Positions 24,086 to 37,400 are shown, counted from the first letter of the stretch. The stretch: 64,000 bases of DNA from Sclerurus mexicanus (GCA_013396755.1 VWZF01005720.1:1-64000), one strand, 5' to 3'. A program made the numbers and translations. Notes: a model not told the origin generated them from the letters alone.

Positions 24086-27000
24086 ACTGAGCTCCTTACG
24101 CTGCTGGAACAGCTGAGACCTCACATTAAGCTGAAAGGCTGGGACAAAGGTGCTCCCACTGGATCTGTGTTTTCCAGACTGTGACTTTCAGGTGCCAGAA
24201 GAGCAGGAGTTGGGATATTTTTTCCAGAACTTCCTCTTAGTGTTTATTTTTGTTTCGGTCAGGTATAGAAGTGAGTGCGCAACACTCAAAGAGCAGCATC
24301 GTTTCCTCGTGCCAGGATTCCTCTACCTACCCTGAAACATTACCTGCAACATTCCCTGCTGTGGTCAGTCCTCTCCCTTCCCTTTGGTTACATCTCCAAA
24401 AGGAAGAAAATGCCCCTTTTCTCACCACATCCCCTAAAAACCTGGGGCTGGGAGTCCTGCCAGGGAGGGGAGGAAGCACCAGCCAAGCTGGTTGCTGGCA
24501 GCTGCCCACTGCAGTCAGTCCCCAGGGAAAGGGGGTGTTTAGAGTGTGCTGGAATGAGTGTGAGCTGTGAATCAGGAGCACGGTCACAGCTCCCAGACAG
24601 ACAAACCTCTCCCTCCCTTTTCAGAGGGAATTTCACGCAGGCAACAGTCTGGCCTCATCGAATAAGACAAAGTGAATTATTTCCTGATCGTATCAGTGAT
24701 GATTTCTGGTTCTGAGGGTGCAGATTCATCAATCAATTTATCTGCACTGATTGCCTGGGAAAGCAGAGGGCTGGCTAAATCATCTAAGCAGTCTCACAAC
24801 ATTCTTCTTGGGGTGGTGGGGTTATGACTTCTTCTTTACATTTTGGAAAATACTGAAAGCAAAATAAATGATGGAGAAAGAGCAGCTGCTAAGCAGCTCA
24901 GAAAGGTCATTTCCTCAAAAATAAACCACCGAAAGGCAAACAAGCATGCTCCCCTGCCATGAGGACTACATCTCATCCCTCTTTGCGTTTGAACAACTTC
25001 TGAATGAAGTGAAACACCAGCACTTTTGAGGCTTGCATCGACTGCAGAGATCTTTCTGAAGCCCTGAGCTACTGCAAGGAAGTCCTGAGTCTTTCCACAA
25101 AACCCATTCCCACATATTGCACTGGGCTCACAGCACGGAGCTGACCTCTCTGGGGAACTTGTAGAGGTTTCAGCAGACACCAGTAGAAACCAGCTGCCAC
25201 ACCACAGGGTGACTCACAATGCAGAGGGCTTTTGGCAGGAGCACAGATGTGCAGGAAGCCAGCCTTTGTCAGGCTGAGTAATTCAGGTGAGCACAAGCAC
25301 ACCTGAAGGCACGGACGTGTTGGGTGTGATGCATAAGGTTGGGCAACCCTCTGTGTCCTTGGATAGGTGACCTCAGGGGTCCATGTCATGACTTCCCAGT
25401 ACTTTGAATGGGAACCACTGTGGCCCATCATGGAGAAGAGCTTCCAGCTGCCTGCACCAAGGGAAGCCAGGTATCCTTGCCCACCATGCCTCCTGCCTCT
25501 CCCCCAGCAGCCCAGGGATGTTCTCAGATTACCAAAGCAAGAAGCCTCTGGTTTGTTCTGAAGGTTCCTGACATCAGGACAGACGTGAGAGGTTGTGAGG
25601 GAGATGGGGTATAAAGGCTGGCGAACCTCTGGACTGACTTTACTGCTTATTTAATTCCCTTAAGAAGGGCAGAGGTATCCTGAATACCATCTGATTCACC
25701 AGCTCCTGAAGAAGAGAAGAGGTTGCATTTGTGGAACAAATTCCAAAACCTCACTTCTCACAGTGGAACTGAGGGGCAGCTGTTACAGGATGCACAGCTC
25801 CACAGGGGTCTGGGTAACTGTGATTTTATTACACTGGAGCCAACCTACCTTCAAGCATTGCCAAGAAGGATGTCCGGCTCCCCGATGCTGTCCCTGACTC
25901 CAGCACACATCTTGCAGCTTCCTGTCACCTCACTGCTGTGTCCCTGAGCCACACAGTGCCAGTCCAGGGAGCCAAACCAGCACGGAGTCCTCCGGGTTTT
26001 GTGCCACAGAAGGTTTTTTGCTGGTGTAGTTCCCAGCACCAGAATGCAGCAGGACCAGCACAAAGGGCAGATAGGAAATATGCAGCCTGGTGAGCCTGAC
26101 CATCCTTTCCAATAACACCTACTCGTTAATTAGGATAAAAAATATGATAAAATCTCACTCTCAGTCTCCTGATACCACTGTGCCATGCAGAGAACAGTAG
26201 GCACCAGGGAAGAAGTAAAGGGCTGTAAGAGGAAGAAAGAAACACTCATGAATGACTGTGAGAATTAATTTCTGCCATAAAATATGGCTCATAATACGAA
26301 ATGTCTGCGAACCCTCTCAAAACTTCATCCTCTAGCAGTTAGTTTTAAAAGTATTAGTTATGGCTTGACATCACCTGAAAGCAGGCAAATGCCTCACAGC
26401 ACAGCCTGACAGGCAGGGCTGCATCCAGGGGACCCTGCAATCTCATTAAGGCTTGGCAGCACGAGGGCCACCATGGAGGAAAGAGAAAATGAAACGCACC
26501 AGGGGGAAGCTCCTGATGGCAACAGGTACCTGCATCACGGGCACCGTGGAGTGGTTTGCTAGACAGGGAGGAGGGAAAACCTCTCATGTCTGGCAGGGAA
26601 GGGACATGGGGAATATCTCTCTGAAAGTTTCCTGGAAGTTTATCCTATTGCTTCACCCCGTGGATATACCTGGGGGAAGGGTGGTTGTTGGGGAGGAATC
26701 TGAAGGAGAAGGGTCTGCAGTGCTCTCCTGGCTCCCAGCACAGTCTGGTGCTACTGCAGGCATTGTGCAGGAAGCAAATCACTGCAAAGGAGGGGGTGAC
26801 AGGGTGACAGGGACACATCTGCTGCCTGAACAACTGGCCTAGAGGGACAGGGAGGGCTGGGAGCAGCTGGATGTGTGGGCACGTATCCTATCGATTAGTG
26901 AACGCGCTCCTGGAACCGTCACAGCTGCAACGCGAGTTAAAGAGAGGCATTTCAGTGAAGAGAAAACCCAACAACAAAAAGACCTCTCTGCTCTTTGGAA

Positions 27001-28072
27001 ACACCACTAGAAGAGGGTTATTTCTAAATTGCTGTCCAAGCCATTTTGTATTGTTTGCATCAATTACCTCGGGCTGTAACAGAAAGTTCAGGAGCTGCCA
27101 AGGGCAAAGCCAGCCACAGGTAAGAGCTCACTAGAGGTTGCCAGTCCCATGGAGTTAGGCTGGTCCCATCATGGATGGGAAAGGTCTAAAGAAAAGCCAG
27201 GGTGTGGGAAGAAGGTGCTCCTGCTTCCATCGGACATGATGCTGAGCCAGGGGCTTTGTGTGGCGATAAAAACACCTCCATGGGAGCAGCGTGGCCTAAT
27301 CCTGTGTGGAACAGACATTGTGCATCCTTTACATGCTGCGTCTCCCTCTGCAACCTGCTGGATCAATGGTGTTACTCTGCTCCAAGCAGTACAGTGGGAC
27401 ACCCCTCAATGCAGATATGCTTTTACATTCAAGTCATCCCACAAAACAGGAGGCTTGCTGTCACTTCCAGAGTTGCCACTGAAATTCCACTCAACCCCCT
27501 AACCCATGCTCAAAGAGAAACGATTCAGGTTTCTCCTGTCTACCATTAGTGTTGGGAATAATCGCTGCTACACACTTGCATCACCCCCATCTTCACAGTC
27601 ACCCAGTCTGTGTTCATCCATTCTCGCTCTTAAACAAGCTGTTAGTGCTGACATCCTCTAAAGCGAACCCAGAAGTGTTTACTGGACTGCAAAAGACATC
27701 ACCAGATGGCTCCAGTATCAGCCTAGAAGGATTTCTGTTCTTCCACAGGCACTAAATGTGGCTGAGAAAGCAGCAGGCTGTAGAGCATCTGCATAGTCAA
27801 ATCACCTCTAAGAGGCTTTGTAATTGCATTCAGTTCTGCTGTGCTGGAAAATGAGGATAATAAGCTCAATGTATTACTCTTACACTGGGGCTTGACTTCA
27901 TATAGAGTGTAATAAGGGGCACAGCCTGAGGGTTTAATGGCAACTCCTGGGGCCCAGCACTTTGCTCGGAGGAAAAAGAAGGTGCCAAGCTGCCTTAGTT
28001 CCCTTGAGAGTCACAGCCACGAGCTCCTAAGGTCCCCCAAGTCCCCAGTGATGGGGGATCACCTGTTTCAGG
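24086..28072. other. Unique-looking non-coding DNA
   Basis: No repeat tail, RNA gene or splice-supported exon is recognisable. Open frames of 115-146 codons at 24.3-24.7, 26.45-26.84 and 27.15-27.55 kb have Trp-, Ser- and Pro-rich chance-like composition. Confidence 0.45.
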
Positions 28073-28480
28073 TAGAATCATAGAGTGGTTTGAGTTGGAA
28101 GGAACCTTAAAGATCATCCAGTTCCACCTCCCTGCCATGGGCAGAGACCTTTTCCACTATTCCAGGTTGCTCAGAGCCCCATCCAGCCTGGTCTTGAATA
28201 CTTCCAGGGATGGGGCATCCACAGTTTTTCTGGGCAACCTGTTCCAGTGTCTCACCAGCACTTACAGTAAAGAATTTCTTCCTAATATCTAATCTAATCC
28301 TGCCCTCTTTCAGCTTAAAGGCATTCCCCCTTTTCCTATCTTTCCATGCCCTTGAGAAAAGTCCCTCTCCAGCTCTCTTGGAGCCCCTTTAGGCACGGAA
28401 AGGGTTTCCAAGGTCTCCCTGAAGCCTTCTTTTCTCCAGGCTGAGCACCCCAATCTCTCTCAGCCTGTCTCAGGTGGTGT
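28073..28480 (-). mobile_element. CR1 LINE, 3' UTR and ORF2 C-terminal part
   Basis: On the plus strand it starts with 'gaatcatagagtggtttg' and passes through the standard reversed landmarks 'ccctgccatgggcagaga', 'ccagggatggggcatcc', 'ctgggcaacctgttcca', 'aagaatttcttcctaata' and 'cttttctccaggctgagc'. The copy is 5'-truncated at about 28,480. Reading frames are interrupted and no target duplication is seen, as is usual for CR1. Confidence 0.93.
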
Positions 28481-29512
28481 GAACTGGCTGGATTCTGACT
28501 TCTCAGTTTTTCATCACAAGCTTTGAGGTTATAATAGTCTCTCTGATACTGAAGCTTTACTAATCATTAAGGTATTTAGTTTTGTGTTGCTTTGCCTTCC
28601 TTTCATTCCTGCCTTTCATTTTCCGTCTCTGTGCACATGCACTGTTGCTGAAGAGTTTACTAATAGTTTTCCATACTGTTCACCAAAGAGTTTTCAACAC
28701 ATTTCCATGAACATCTCTGTGCATCAAGTTCTTCTCAACAAAACCCAAAAAAGACCTGGTCTTCTATTTTTAGTCTATTTTTACTGTACTAGGGATGATG
28801 CTCTGGGTGGATAAGTCAGTAGTAAATAAGTCAGTGAGCAGATAAGTCATTCCACCGAGTTTCACTTTAAAGGAGCCCTCTCCATGCTGCAGGCTGGCAA
28901 ACATTTTCTCCAGCTACTATGTCAATTCCAGCAATCCCAACATCTCCTCGTGCTGCCCACTCAGTTGTGTCAGGACAGCTTTCCATGGGCTGCCCAATAA
29001 ATCCTGCAGAGATTGATCTGGGATAATAATAACCTGACCAAACATGACTCCCTGTTTTTTCTTAAAGCCCTTTTAACCCTCATTGACTCCACTTAGCTCA
29101 GTGCTACCGCTGAAAAATTGCACACCAGGCTGCACCAAGAGCAAAAGGGAATAAATTTGAAAGTTGCTTTCAAATTACTTTTGTGGGTCAACCGGACACA
29201 TTCTGGTATGGAAATTCAGTGCAAAGTCTCATGTTCTCATTAATCATCAGGCCTGGATCAGAGAACGTGCAGCCCCACAAACTCTCACTCCAGCTGTAGC
29301 CTTGTTCCAGGCACAACCTTTTTTTAAGTGACACAAAACCTTCAGCAAAATTGGTCCCACCACAGATGCAAAAGCCCAGGGTGGGATGTCAAAATCCCCA
29401 GTCCCTGGGGAGAGTGAGGCGTTTTGTACAGACAGCGTGGCACCACGGACACTGACCTGAGGGTTGGATGGAATAAGCCAACAGGAAACACAAACCCCAT
29501 GGCAGTGCCAGT
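28481..29512. other. Unique-looking non-coding DNA
   Basis: Nothing recognisable. At 28,811-28,850 the words 'gataagtcagtagtaaat' and 'aagtcagtgagcagataagtca' give a small degenerate repeat. Confidence 0.45.
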
Positions 29513-29554
29513 GTATCTTTAAGGTCTCTTCCAACCCAACCCATTCTATGATTT
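29513..29554 (+). mobile_element. CR1 LINE, last ~40 bases only
   Basis: The sequence 'tctttaaggtctcttccaac' followed by 'ccaacccattctatgattt' is the extreme 3' end of a CR1. Nothing CR1-like precedes it, so it is a very short truncated insertion or the remnant of a larger one. Confidence 0.75.
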
Positions 29555-29779
29555 CCCCTTTATGCAGCCCATGGGCTGCAAAACGAACATTATTTGCACC
29601 CTCTGTTCAACTGACAGGTGCCTTTCACTCTAGTGATGACAAGAGGGACCAGAGTGAGTTCTCAGGACCCACACTGCACATCCACACGTGCCCAGCTGGA
29701 TCCTGGCCCTGGCTCCCCAGGGAAGAGGTCACAGCACCAAGACTGCCAGAGCTAAAGAAGCATTTGGGCAATACTCTCA

Positions 29780-29886
29780 GGCACAAGGTGTGATTCTTGG
29801 GGCTGTCCTGTGCAGGGCCAGGAGATGGACTTTGATGATCCTTTGTGGGTTCCTTCCAGCTCAGGATATCCTACCATTCTATGATC
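29780..29886 (+). mobile_element. CR1 LINE 3' end
   Basis: It contains 'ttcttggggctgtcctgtgc', 'agggccaggagatggacttt', 'gatcctttgtgggttccttc', 'cagctcaggatatcc' and an ATTCTATGATC tail. It is the same 3' subtype as the copy at 2,620. Confidence 0.85.
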
Positions 29887-31587
29887 CCACGCCCAGGAGT
29901 TTTCAGGATGTGGTAGTGGCTTAGGCAGGGTTGGCTGGGCTGCAACTCCACCAGGATCATTTCTCTAACTTCACCTCATTGTTGGCTTGATCATTTGAAC
30001 CTTGCAGGTCACAGACTATCACCAGCTGTGATGGCAATAAAAATGGATGTTTCTTGCAATAGGCTTCAAAGCACTTGACAAAGGGCACTACAAAGACAGT
30101 ACCCTGTTCTAAAATAGCTGATTGAACTGGTTTGCAAGTTATTGGTTCCAGTGTGGGCCCTCTGAGGCCTTTGCTCCTTGGGTGTCAGAGGAGAAGGTCA
30201 CCTTGGCCCTTTCTGTCTGTTGGTGGCTGACCACTGCCAGCCCAGTGCTCCGGAAAATGCCATGCCATGGGCCACAAAAGGGCAGGGCTCCGTCCCACAG
30301 CCTTGTCTGTGAGCTCAAACAAAGCCCGTGGTGCAGGAGCCACCTCTGACTCCTGTCAGACTTTGGGCTCTCTGGGGTTCTCACCCCTTCACATCCCCTT
30401 CTACACTCACTTTCTCATCTGCACCGTGTAAAGCATGATGGGGTCTCCCAGTGCTCACAAACCCTTCCCATCACACTCACCTGGAGCTGGACTCCAGCCA
30501 CCAGCTATGCACTGAGAGCTCTCCAGCCGCTCAGCTCTGCTGCCCAACATTCTCTTCAAGCCCGTGGGACGTTCCTGTGCAGCCCAGACTGTCAGTCCCT
30601 GCCCAGCACAGACTATTATTACACCGCCTGCATCATCCCTTTGCGTGGCTCAGTCGAGACAAATCAAATAACCGGGCACTGCCTCATGCTGCAACTTAAA
30701 TTAGAAAGAACAGACCACAGGAACAACTGCAGCGGTAGCAGAAGTGGCTATAAATAAAGGAAAATGTTTCTCCTGGAAACCTTTGTGCCACAGAGGGAAA
30801 CTGTAGAAGTGGTCCAGGATATTTTTGTTGCTGCTTCTTTAATTTGAAATTTCATCTCTGGAAGCACTTACAGACGTAGAGGGTTGTGCAATGTTTTTGC
30901 TGCAGCACAGCCATTGCTAAGATTAGCCCAGTGACAGATCTTTTCAGAGTAAATTGCATATAATTAATAGAAGGAGGAGGAAAAAAAGGAATAATTGTAT
31001 TTAATCCAAACGCAAGTTAGTTCTCCCAGAAGGTGGAACCAGCAGTAGGGTCATGGTGAAGAGGGGCCCATTTTGTTCAGCTGGGTAATGAACAACAATT
31101 ATGTGCCCATATTGCAAATTCTTGTTTCCAACTTGTTTTACCAAAGTGCAGGGATGTTCAAGCTGGGATTTTTTTCAGGTCCTTCCTAGCAACAGTGGAG
31201 ATTATTGCTTTGTGCTTCTGGCTTGTCTCCCATCCAACGTCAAAATAAGTTACAAGCATTAAACCAGCATTTCCCTGTGAAGGAGCCACATAAAATCCGT
31301 GCAACACCACTTACATTTTGGCCTCTGAGGAAGGATTTCATCAGGAATCCAAACCTGGCTTCAGTTCATCATTCCTGAAGTGAGGCCTCAATGTCTCATG
31401 GAAGGGAAAAGCAATTGCTCTCCAGGTGGGCACAGAGAGATTCAACACCAGGACAAAAGCTCCTACACCCCAGACAGGATTTTTGTGTCTTAAAAATCCT
31501 GTGGCACCCCATAGGAGGTGATCCCATCTCTCGTGCCAACATGAGTAATTACAGCCTTCTCCCTGAACCCGTCTGGAATTCATGGTT
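29887..31587. other. Unique-looking non-coding DNA
   Basis: No repeat or exon is recognised. A purine run (gaaggaggaggaaaaaaagg) lies near 30,970. Confidence 0.45.
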
Positions 31588-32146
31588 TATAGGGGAGGTC
31601 GAGGGAGGTGATTCTCCCCCTCTGTTCTGTCCTTTTGAGACCCCACCTGGAGCACTGCATCCTGCTCCACACAGCACAAAAAGACATTGACCTGTTGGAG
31701 CGAGTCCAGAGAAGGTCACAAAAGGGGGCTGGAGCCCCTTTGCTATGGAGGCAGGCTGAGATAAAGGGGGTTGTTCAGCCTGGAGAAGGGATGGCTCTGG
31801 GGAGGCCTTACAGCACCTTCCAGTACCTAAAGGGAGCTTATAGAAAAGATGGAGAGAGACTTCTTCACACAGGCAGGTAGTGATAGGAACAAGGGGGAAT
31901 GGTTTTAAACTAAGAGAGGAGAGATTTAGATCAGATGTTAAGGAGAAATTCTTCCCTGTGAGGGTGGTGAGGCTCTGGCACAGGTTGCCCAGAGAAGCTG
32001 TGGCTGCCCCATCCCTGGAAGTGTTCAAGGCCAGGTTGAATGTGGCTTGGAGCAATCTGGGATAGCGGAAGGTGTCCCTGCCCATGGCCAGAGGGATGAA
32101 ACAAAATGGTCTTTGAGGTCCATTCCAATCCAAACCATTGAATGAT
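31588..32146 (+). mobile_element. CR1 LINE, ORF2 C-terminus plus 3' UTR
   Basis: The sense strand encodes the last part of CR1 ORF2: RPHLEHC, then DLLERVQRRSQKG, and in a shifted frame RGNGFKLREERFRSDV, then LWHRLPREAVAAPSLEVFKA. The frameshift lies at about 31,870-31,880, just before a TAGTGATAG cluster. The 3' UTR includes 'ggaaggtgtccctgcccatg' and 'gaggtccattccaatccaaa', ending in CATTGAATGAT. The copy is 5'-truncated, as most CR1 are. A 243-codon open frame on the opposite strand at 31,549-32,280 is an antisense artefact of this element. Confidence 0.95.
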
Positions 32147-32235
32147 CGTGTGACCTGTGCTGAAGCCTCATGGCATTGATGAGCTTCCACCTTGCATTCC
32201 GCTGAAGCACCCAGATTTCCCAGTGGATCGTAAGG

Positions 32236-32285
32236 ATAAGGAGGGACAAGTCCACACACAATAAGGAGAGACAAGTCCACACACC
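32236..32285. repeat. 25-bp tandem duplication
   Basis: Two adjacent 25-base units start with ataaggag and end in acaagtccacacac, differing at about two positions. They lie 90 bases downstream of the CR1 tail. Confidence 0.9.
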
Positions 32286-32431
32286 TACGTCACTCAACAC
32301 ATTTCTCAACTCTTCACATCCCCACACAGACATTCCTCCCTGAAGCCATTAGAGCACCCCAGCATTGCCAGATGCACAGCTCAATGAAAGTACAAAATAA
32401 ATCATTGCAGCCAAGGTTTCCCTTAGCTGCT

Positions 32432-32500
32432 GTTATTAATCATTAGCAATAGCTATTGCTAATTAATGTCATTACACATCATGATTATTAATCACAATGT
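32432..32500. promoter_or_regulatory. Candidate AT-rich enhancer core with 22-bp perfect palindrome
   Basis: Positions 32,442-32,463 form a perfect palindrome: the arm ATTAGCAATAG is followed directly by its reverse complement. The overlapping stretch 32,435-32,447 reads ATTAATCATTAGC, which matches 11 of 13 positions of the HNF1-type consensus GTTAATNATTAAC. GCTAATTAATG and ATTATTAATCA follow within 40 bases, giving several ATTA homeodomain cores. The letters show the palindrome; a regulatory role is an inference. Confidence 0.25.
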
Positions 32501-34325
32501 GCTGATGCAAGGCATATTGTCTCTTGTAGATAAGAAAGAGGGGAAAAAAAGCAAGTGAGCAATAACCAAACTTGGCAAATTCACATCACAAACTTCATGT
32601 TAGAAGACATAAGACAACATCCCTGCCCCAGTGGCTGCATCTTAGCTCTGCTTGAGCAGTACCACTTGTCACAAAACCACCAAAACCAGGCAGAGAGCTT
32701 TAATACATTATTTAGTGTATGACATCTTTCCATGATACGAGCTCTTAAACCTTGTGGGAATGAGATTTCTATTCAACTGTCTCTTCCACAGCACTGCACT
32801 GCTCCCCACCCCCTCCCCAAGGACACCCCCACGTTGCCAGCTTTACCTCAAGGTCTTTCAGACAGGGTTCAACTGTTCACATCCAATACAAGCTGTTAAG
32901 CTCCATTCAAAAGCCGCCTGGGAAATGCCCATGGCCTTTGCTAGGTGGAAGGTGCAATTAGCTGACCCTAAAGATCGTTTGGTCCACAAAGCCTACAAAA
33001 TGCTACAGTGCAGCAAATCACAAAGTGCTGGGTCATTAGGATGTGTTTGTCGTTAGGATTTAAACGCTCATTAATCACTTTTTTTTTTCATCACAGGGAA
33101 GGAAAGGGAGATTTCCTTCATTTTATATTTTAATCTCAAGTGGAAATTTAAATGCAAGAGTGGAATCAATTCTGTAGCTCACAAGATTGATTTTCCCCAG
33201 ACCTGAGTTTGCAATATTTCCCCCTAAGCAGGCAGGCAGAGCTGTGAGCACTCTAATACTCCTGGTTTCCCTGTGGCACAGGAGAGAGCTCACACAGAGC
33301 TTTCGGCCACCTGCCTTCACACCGGTGGGCCTGGGCATTGCCTGCTCAGCAGTGAAATCTCTAAGCAGGAAGCTCTTGGCATCCTTTATACAGAAATTCC
33401 CTGCAATAGGAATCTCACAGAGACACGAACCACAAGGTGTATCTGCAGGCTGTGGGTCCGCAGCCTCCAGGGTAACGGGGCACCAAGGACGGTCGTAGAG
33501 AGGAGAAGGTGCCAGTCCTTCTGAACGAGGTGTTTCTGCCACATGTCTGGATGGCCAGGTCTCTGTGTGCTGCGGGAGAAGGGGCTGCTGGTCACTGCGG
33601 TGAGCTCATTGAAACGAGATCAATAGAGATTTAATCTAACGCCGAGGATTACTCCAACTGGAGTGCTCAATTAAGTGTGGAGGAAAAGAAAAAAAAAGGA
33701 ACACATCAAATGAACTGCCAGCTGATTCCCCTGCTTTATTTGGAACTTAGCCCAATCCCAGGGAGGGCTGAAAAGCTAAAGCAGAGCTGTGAGAAAACAG
33801 CTGGTGCTGGGGGGCAGCGGTCAGAGAACACCAGTGAAATGTGCCACATCATTTCTCACGCATTTCGCAGGGAGCTCCGCAGGTACGGAGCGCTCGATGG
33901 GATTAGGCGCCTCCAATTTCCACCTCCACTCGCACCAGTGGCTCTAAGAACATCTGAAAGCTGCTAAGGTGAGGATTTGCATAAACAGGATTTGCCGGGG
34001 CTCTCGGAAAATGGGAAGAGTTAAGTGAGATTAGCGCTACAGAACTTGTCTTTTCTTTGCAGTGTTTCTGTAATCTGGCCCATTTCTGCTCCTCCACCCC
34101 CAAAATTGAAACCACTGCCACCTCCCCCAGCTCCATCACCTCTCCGAGCAGCGGCCACGCAGGGACAAAGAGGATTCTGTTTTGAATGAAACGTTTTATT
34201 CTCCAGGCACAAAAACGCAGGGCCAAGGCAGGAGGCCAAGAAGCAAGAAAAGAGAAACATATTCGTTAATTAAAACAAGCATTGGTGGCTCTGAACTACG
34301 AAAATCACGTTACAGAAAAATGGAG

Positions 34326-34466
34326 CGATGCGTTCCCGGGCTCTGAAGAGAAGAAGAGGCTCCAGCCCCGCAAGGGGCAGCGGCACAGGGAGCTGCAGGG
34401 CTGCGGGAGCGGGGAGGAGCGCGGGATGCGCTCCCCAAACTCGCTAATTGGCAGGCGAGGGCCCCG
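34326..34466. other. Local CpG cluster
   Basis: Thirteen CpG dinucleotides occur within about 140 bases, in words such as gcgatgcg, agcgcggg and gatgcgct, against a CpG-poor background. It is too short for a classical CpG island and I find no adjacent first exon. It could be a small unmethylated regulatory element. Confidence 0.5.
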
Positions 34467-37400
34467 TGCCCCTCACAGGGAGAATTCATGGCCTGTTGGC
34501 ACAATATCACAGCGAGTTTTCCTTCCAGCAAGCCACATTTAGTCTCTGCCCAGACATTTCAAGGCAGAGCTGTCTTATTTCTCCTGTTACGGCAGGACAC
34601 CTTCCCACGCCGTTCCCTAAAGTCGGAGCTTTTGGGAGCGCAGCAGGGTGAGGTCCAGCCAGTCACAACCTCCCTCGTGAGTCTTTTTCCCTTCCTCTGT
34701 GAGCTTTGCCGTCCCTAAGGCTCACAATTGCCTCTGAGAAGCTCAGCAATTTGCCATCCAGGACATTCCACCCCGACACTCTGCCCTCCCTTTCCTGACC
34801 AGGGAGGTTAAAAACACCCCGAGGCTGCACATCGTGGTGTGTGTGGCTCTCCGTTCCTCTGTGTCCTCGGTGGGAAAGGCCAAGCACAGAGTTATCTTCT
34901 GCTGCCTCTTACCGCCTACCCACGGCCCAGTTTCCTTGCTGTTCACCACTGTCGTTACCACTATTCATCACTATTATTATCATCTCTCTTTATCTGTGGC
35001 CCGGGGTACACAACAGGAGTCCCCCTCCGGCTCCCCCTATGCTGTTCTGCACGCTGAAGAGAGCGTGTTTTGTAGGGTGGCTCACGGTGGACTCATGGGT
35101 GGGAAACCACGAGCCACGGGTGGGAAAGCTGGCATGTCACCTGTGGCTATGGATTCCTCAAAACAACTGGCTTTGGTATGTTTTGTTGCAATCCCCCACC
35201 AAGTGGGGACAGTGTTTTGCAGGGCCCCCAGCAGCAATCCCTCTGCTCTCTGTTCTTCTGCCTCTGCAAAGCTTCTCCAGGGCTTTGGACAAAACGTTTT
35301 GAACTCGGAGGAAGAAGAGCTGCACTGGCACTGGAGGGGGGTTGCATTACCCCATCTGGCCCCAAACTGGGGAAGATGCCTGTGGTATTTGAAAGCTTTC
35401 CTGTTCTTGCCCTCAGGAGCCTCCCAGCTGGTCCTGCAGAGAAGAAACACCAATCTCCTGGGGTTGTAATGCAGAAGGTGCTCAGATGGTCACTCCACAT
35501 CGATGCCTCTGTAGCAAACTGGCAGAACAGCACAAAAAAAAGGGCTGTTTTAGGATGAAACAGAGGCGTTTGATGGAAAATTTCCTCCAAATTCTTCTCC
35601 TAAGCTTATACAGAGCAAGAGCACCCTGCAGGACACACTGTGGGATGTGGGGCACAGCATTCGGTCTTGTCCTGGCAGTGCTGATGTCGTGGGACCTGCT
35701 GAGCCCTCGAGGGAACCAGCAGGGGCAGCGAACCTCCCAGGAGAGTATCAGTGGCCAAAATCCACACCAACGCTTCTGGCGCCACCACATTGTCCATAGC
35801 TTGTAAAGTCTGGACTAAAAGCTCCAAATGAGTGGCATTTTGAAACATACAAAAAAAATAATAAAATATTGTGAAATCCAAGCTCCTTAACCCCAGGACG
35901 AACACACTCCAGATGCCAGCAGGTATGATGCTCTCTGTGGCGTGAACAGATATGAAAATGGAATCTGGCAGGAGCTTCCCCAGGGTGCAAGGCAGAAAAG
36001 TTTGAGGGACTTGCTAGTTGAGTGACAGTGACTGCAAAACCCAGAATGCTTTAACTTTGCACAAATACAGCAGAAAAATACAAAGCAAACAGTGCTCCCT
36101 GGGGAAAAAAAAAAGGGTAAATTATGAGGGAAAACCCCAAGATGACTTATATATAGCATAGATCTGTATGCCTGGTGTTTTCACAGTCAGAAATTCAAGC
36201 GTTTCTGTAACGTTCTGGCAATGTTTCATCTCGGCGTTATTTTGGGGCTGGTAGAGACAGAGAGTGCCCAGCCCCAGTGACATTTGAAGCAGAACTGGGG
36301 AGGTGCTGGTGCGATTCCACCCCGACCACATCGTCCCCTTCCAGTGGCCAAAGGGAATGGGCACTGGCCCCAATGCCTGCGTGACATCTCTCGGGTGCCA
36401 GGATCAATATCTTCCTACAGAAATATCCCTGTGGCTCAACACCCCTTTGAGCAGCTCAGCAGCATCCAATGCTTCTGCTCACCAAGTCCTGGCTACACCC
36501 AGCAGCAGGACAAGCTTTAGGAGACGAAGGCAAACACCCAGACCAGGAGTTCTCAAGGAGAAGAGCAAGCAGCAGAATTCAGGCTGAAATTGATGCAAAT
36601 CTGGTGTCTCTGCACAGCCCTGGGCACCCCGCGCTCTCCCCAGTCACGCAATTCCTTAAAAACAAGCAACTTTTTGCAATTATTTGCTGGCACTCCATGA
36701 AAAGCAATGCCCCCTTCAATTCCTTCTTTCTGGGCTTTTTATTGAAACCAGGCAGTCAGAAAAATTCCAGTTCTATTGGAAAGAGGACATGAGGATGGTT
36801 TTCGCCTGTGTGGCAATTCTCTTCTTGCGAGTCGCTCCCGGCGACAGCCTGTTCTTCTCCAGGACTCAAACAATAAAGGTCTTAAACAAAGGCAGGTCTC
36901 ACAGCTGGGGAAAGGATGCTTGAGGTCAGGGCTCCTTCCTTAACCCCGGTGAGGTCAGTGAGAGGGGTTGTGCTGGCCCTGCTTTCCTGGTGACACTCTC
37001 CACAGCCTGTGGGACCTGCTTCCCCAAGCCCAGGAGGGAAGGAATTACGAGGTCTCCTGTAGGATGAGGTTCCCAGTGCTCTCAGACCTGTGGGATTCAG
37101 CCTCCACCAAGATCAGTGCCAGCCCTGGGCTGAGGGGCTTCCTCCACCACTCTCATCTGACTCCTCTGCTTCAAAGTCATTTTTAAGCCACAATTTTAGA
37201 CTTCCTGGCCGTGTTGGGGGTTTTTTTTAACAACATTTCCTGAGCCAAATCCATCAGTTAAGGAAAACTCACACAGAGACAAATGCAGAAATACCTCTTC
37301 TGTGTGCAGCTCTGTACCACCCAGTAACACCTTTTTTTTTCCCTTTGGACTCCACTGCTCCTCTTTAACATGGAAAACCCGTTTGTCTACCTCGCTGGAT

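Noticed and set aside
31549..32280. Longest open frame of the window (243 codons, minus strand)
   Set aside because: It is the antisense strand of the CR1 copy at 31,588-32,146. CR1 C-terminal and 3' UTR sequence is often open in the antisense direction.
34834..35469. 211-codon open frame, plus strand
   Set aside because: Three frames are open over the same bases and none shows a family motif; probably a consequence of higher GC.
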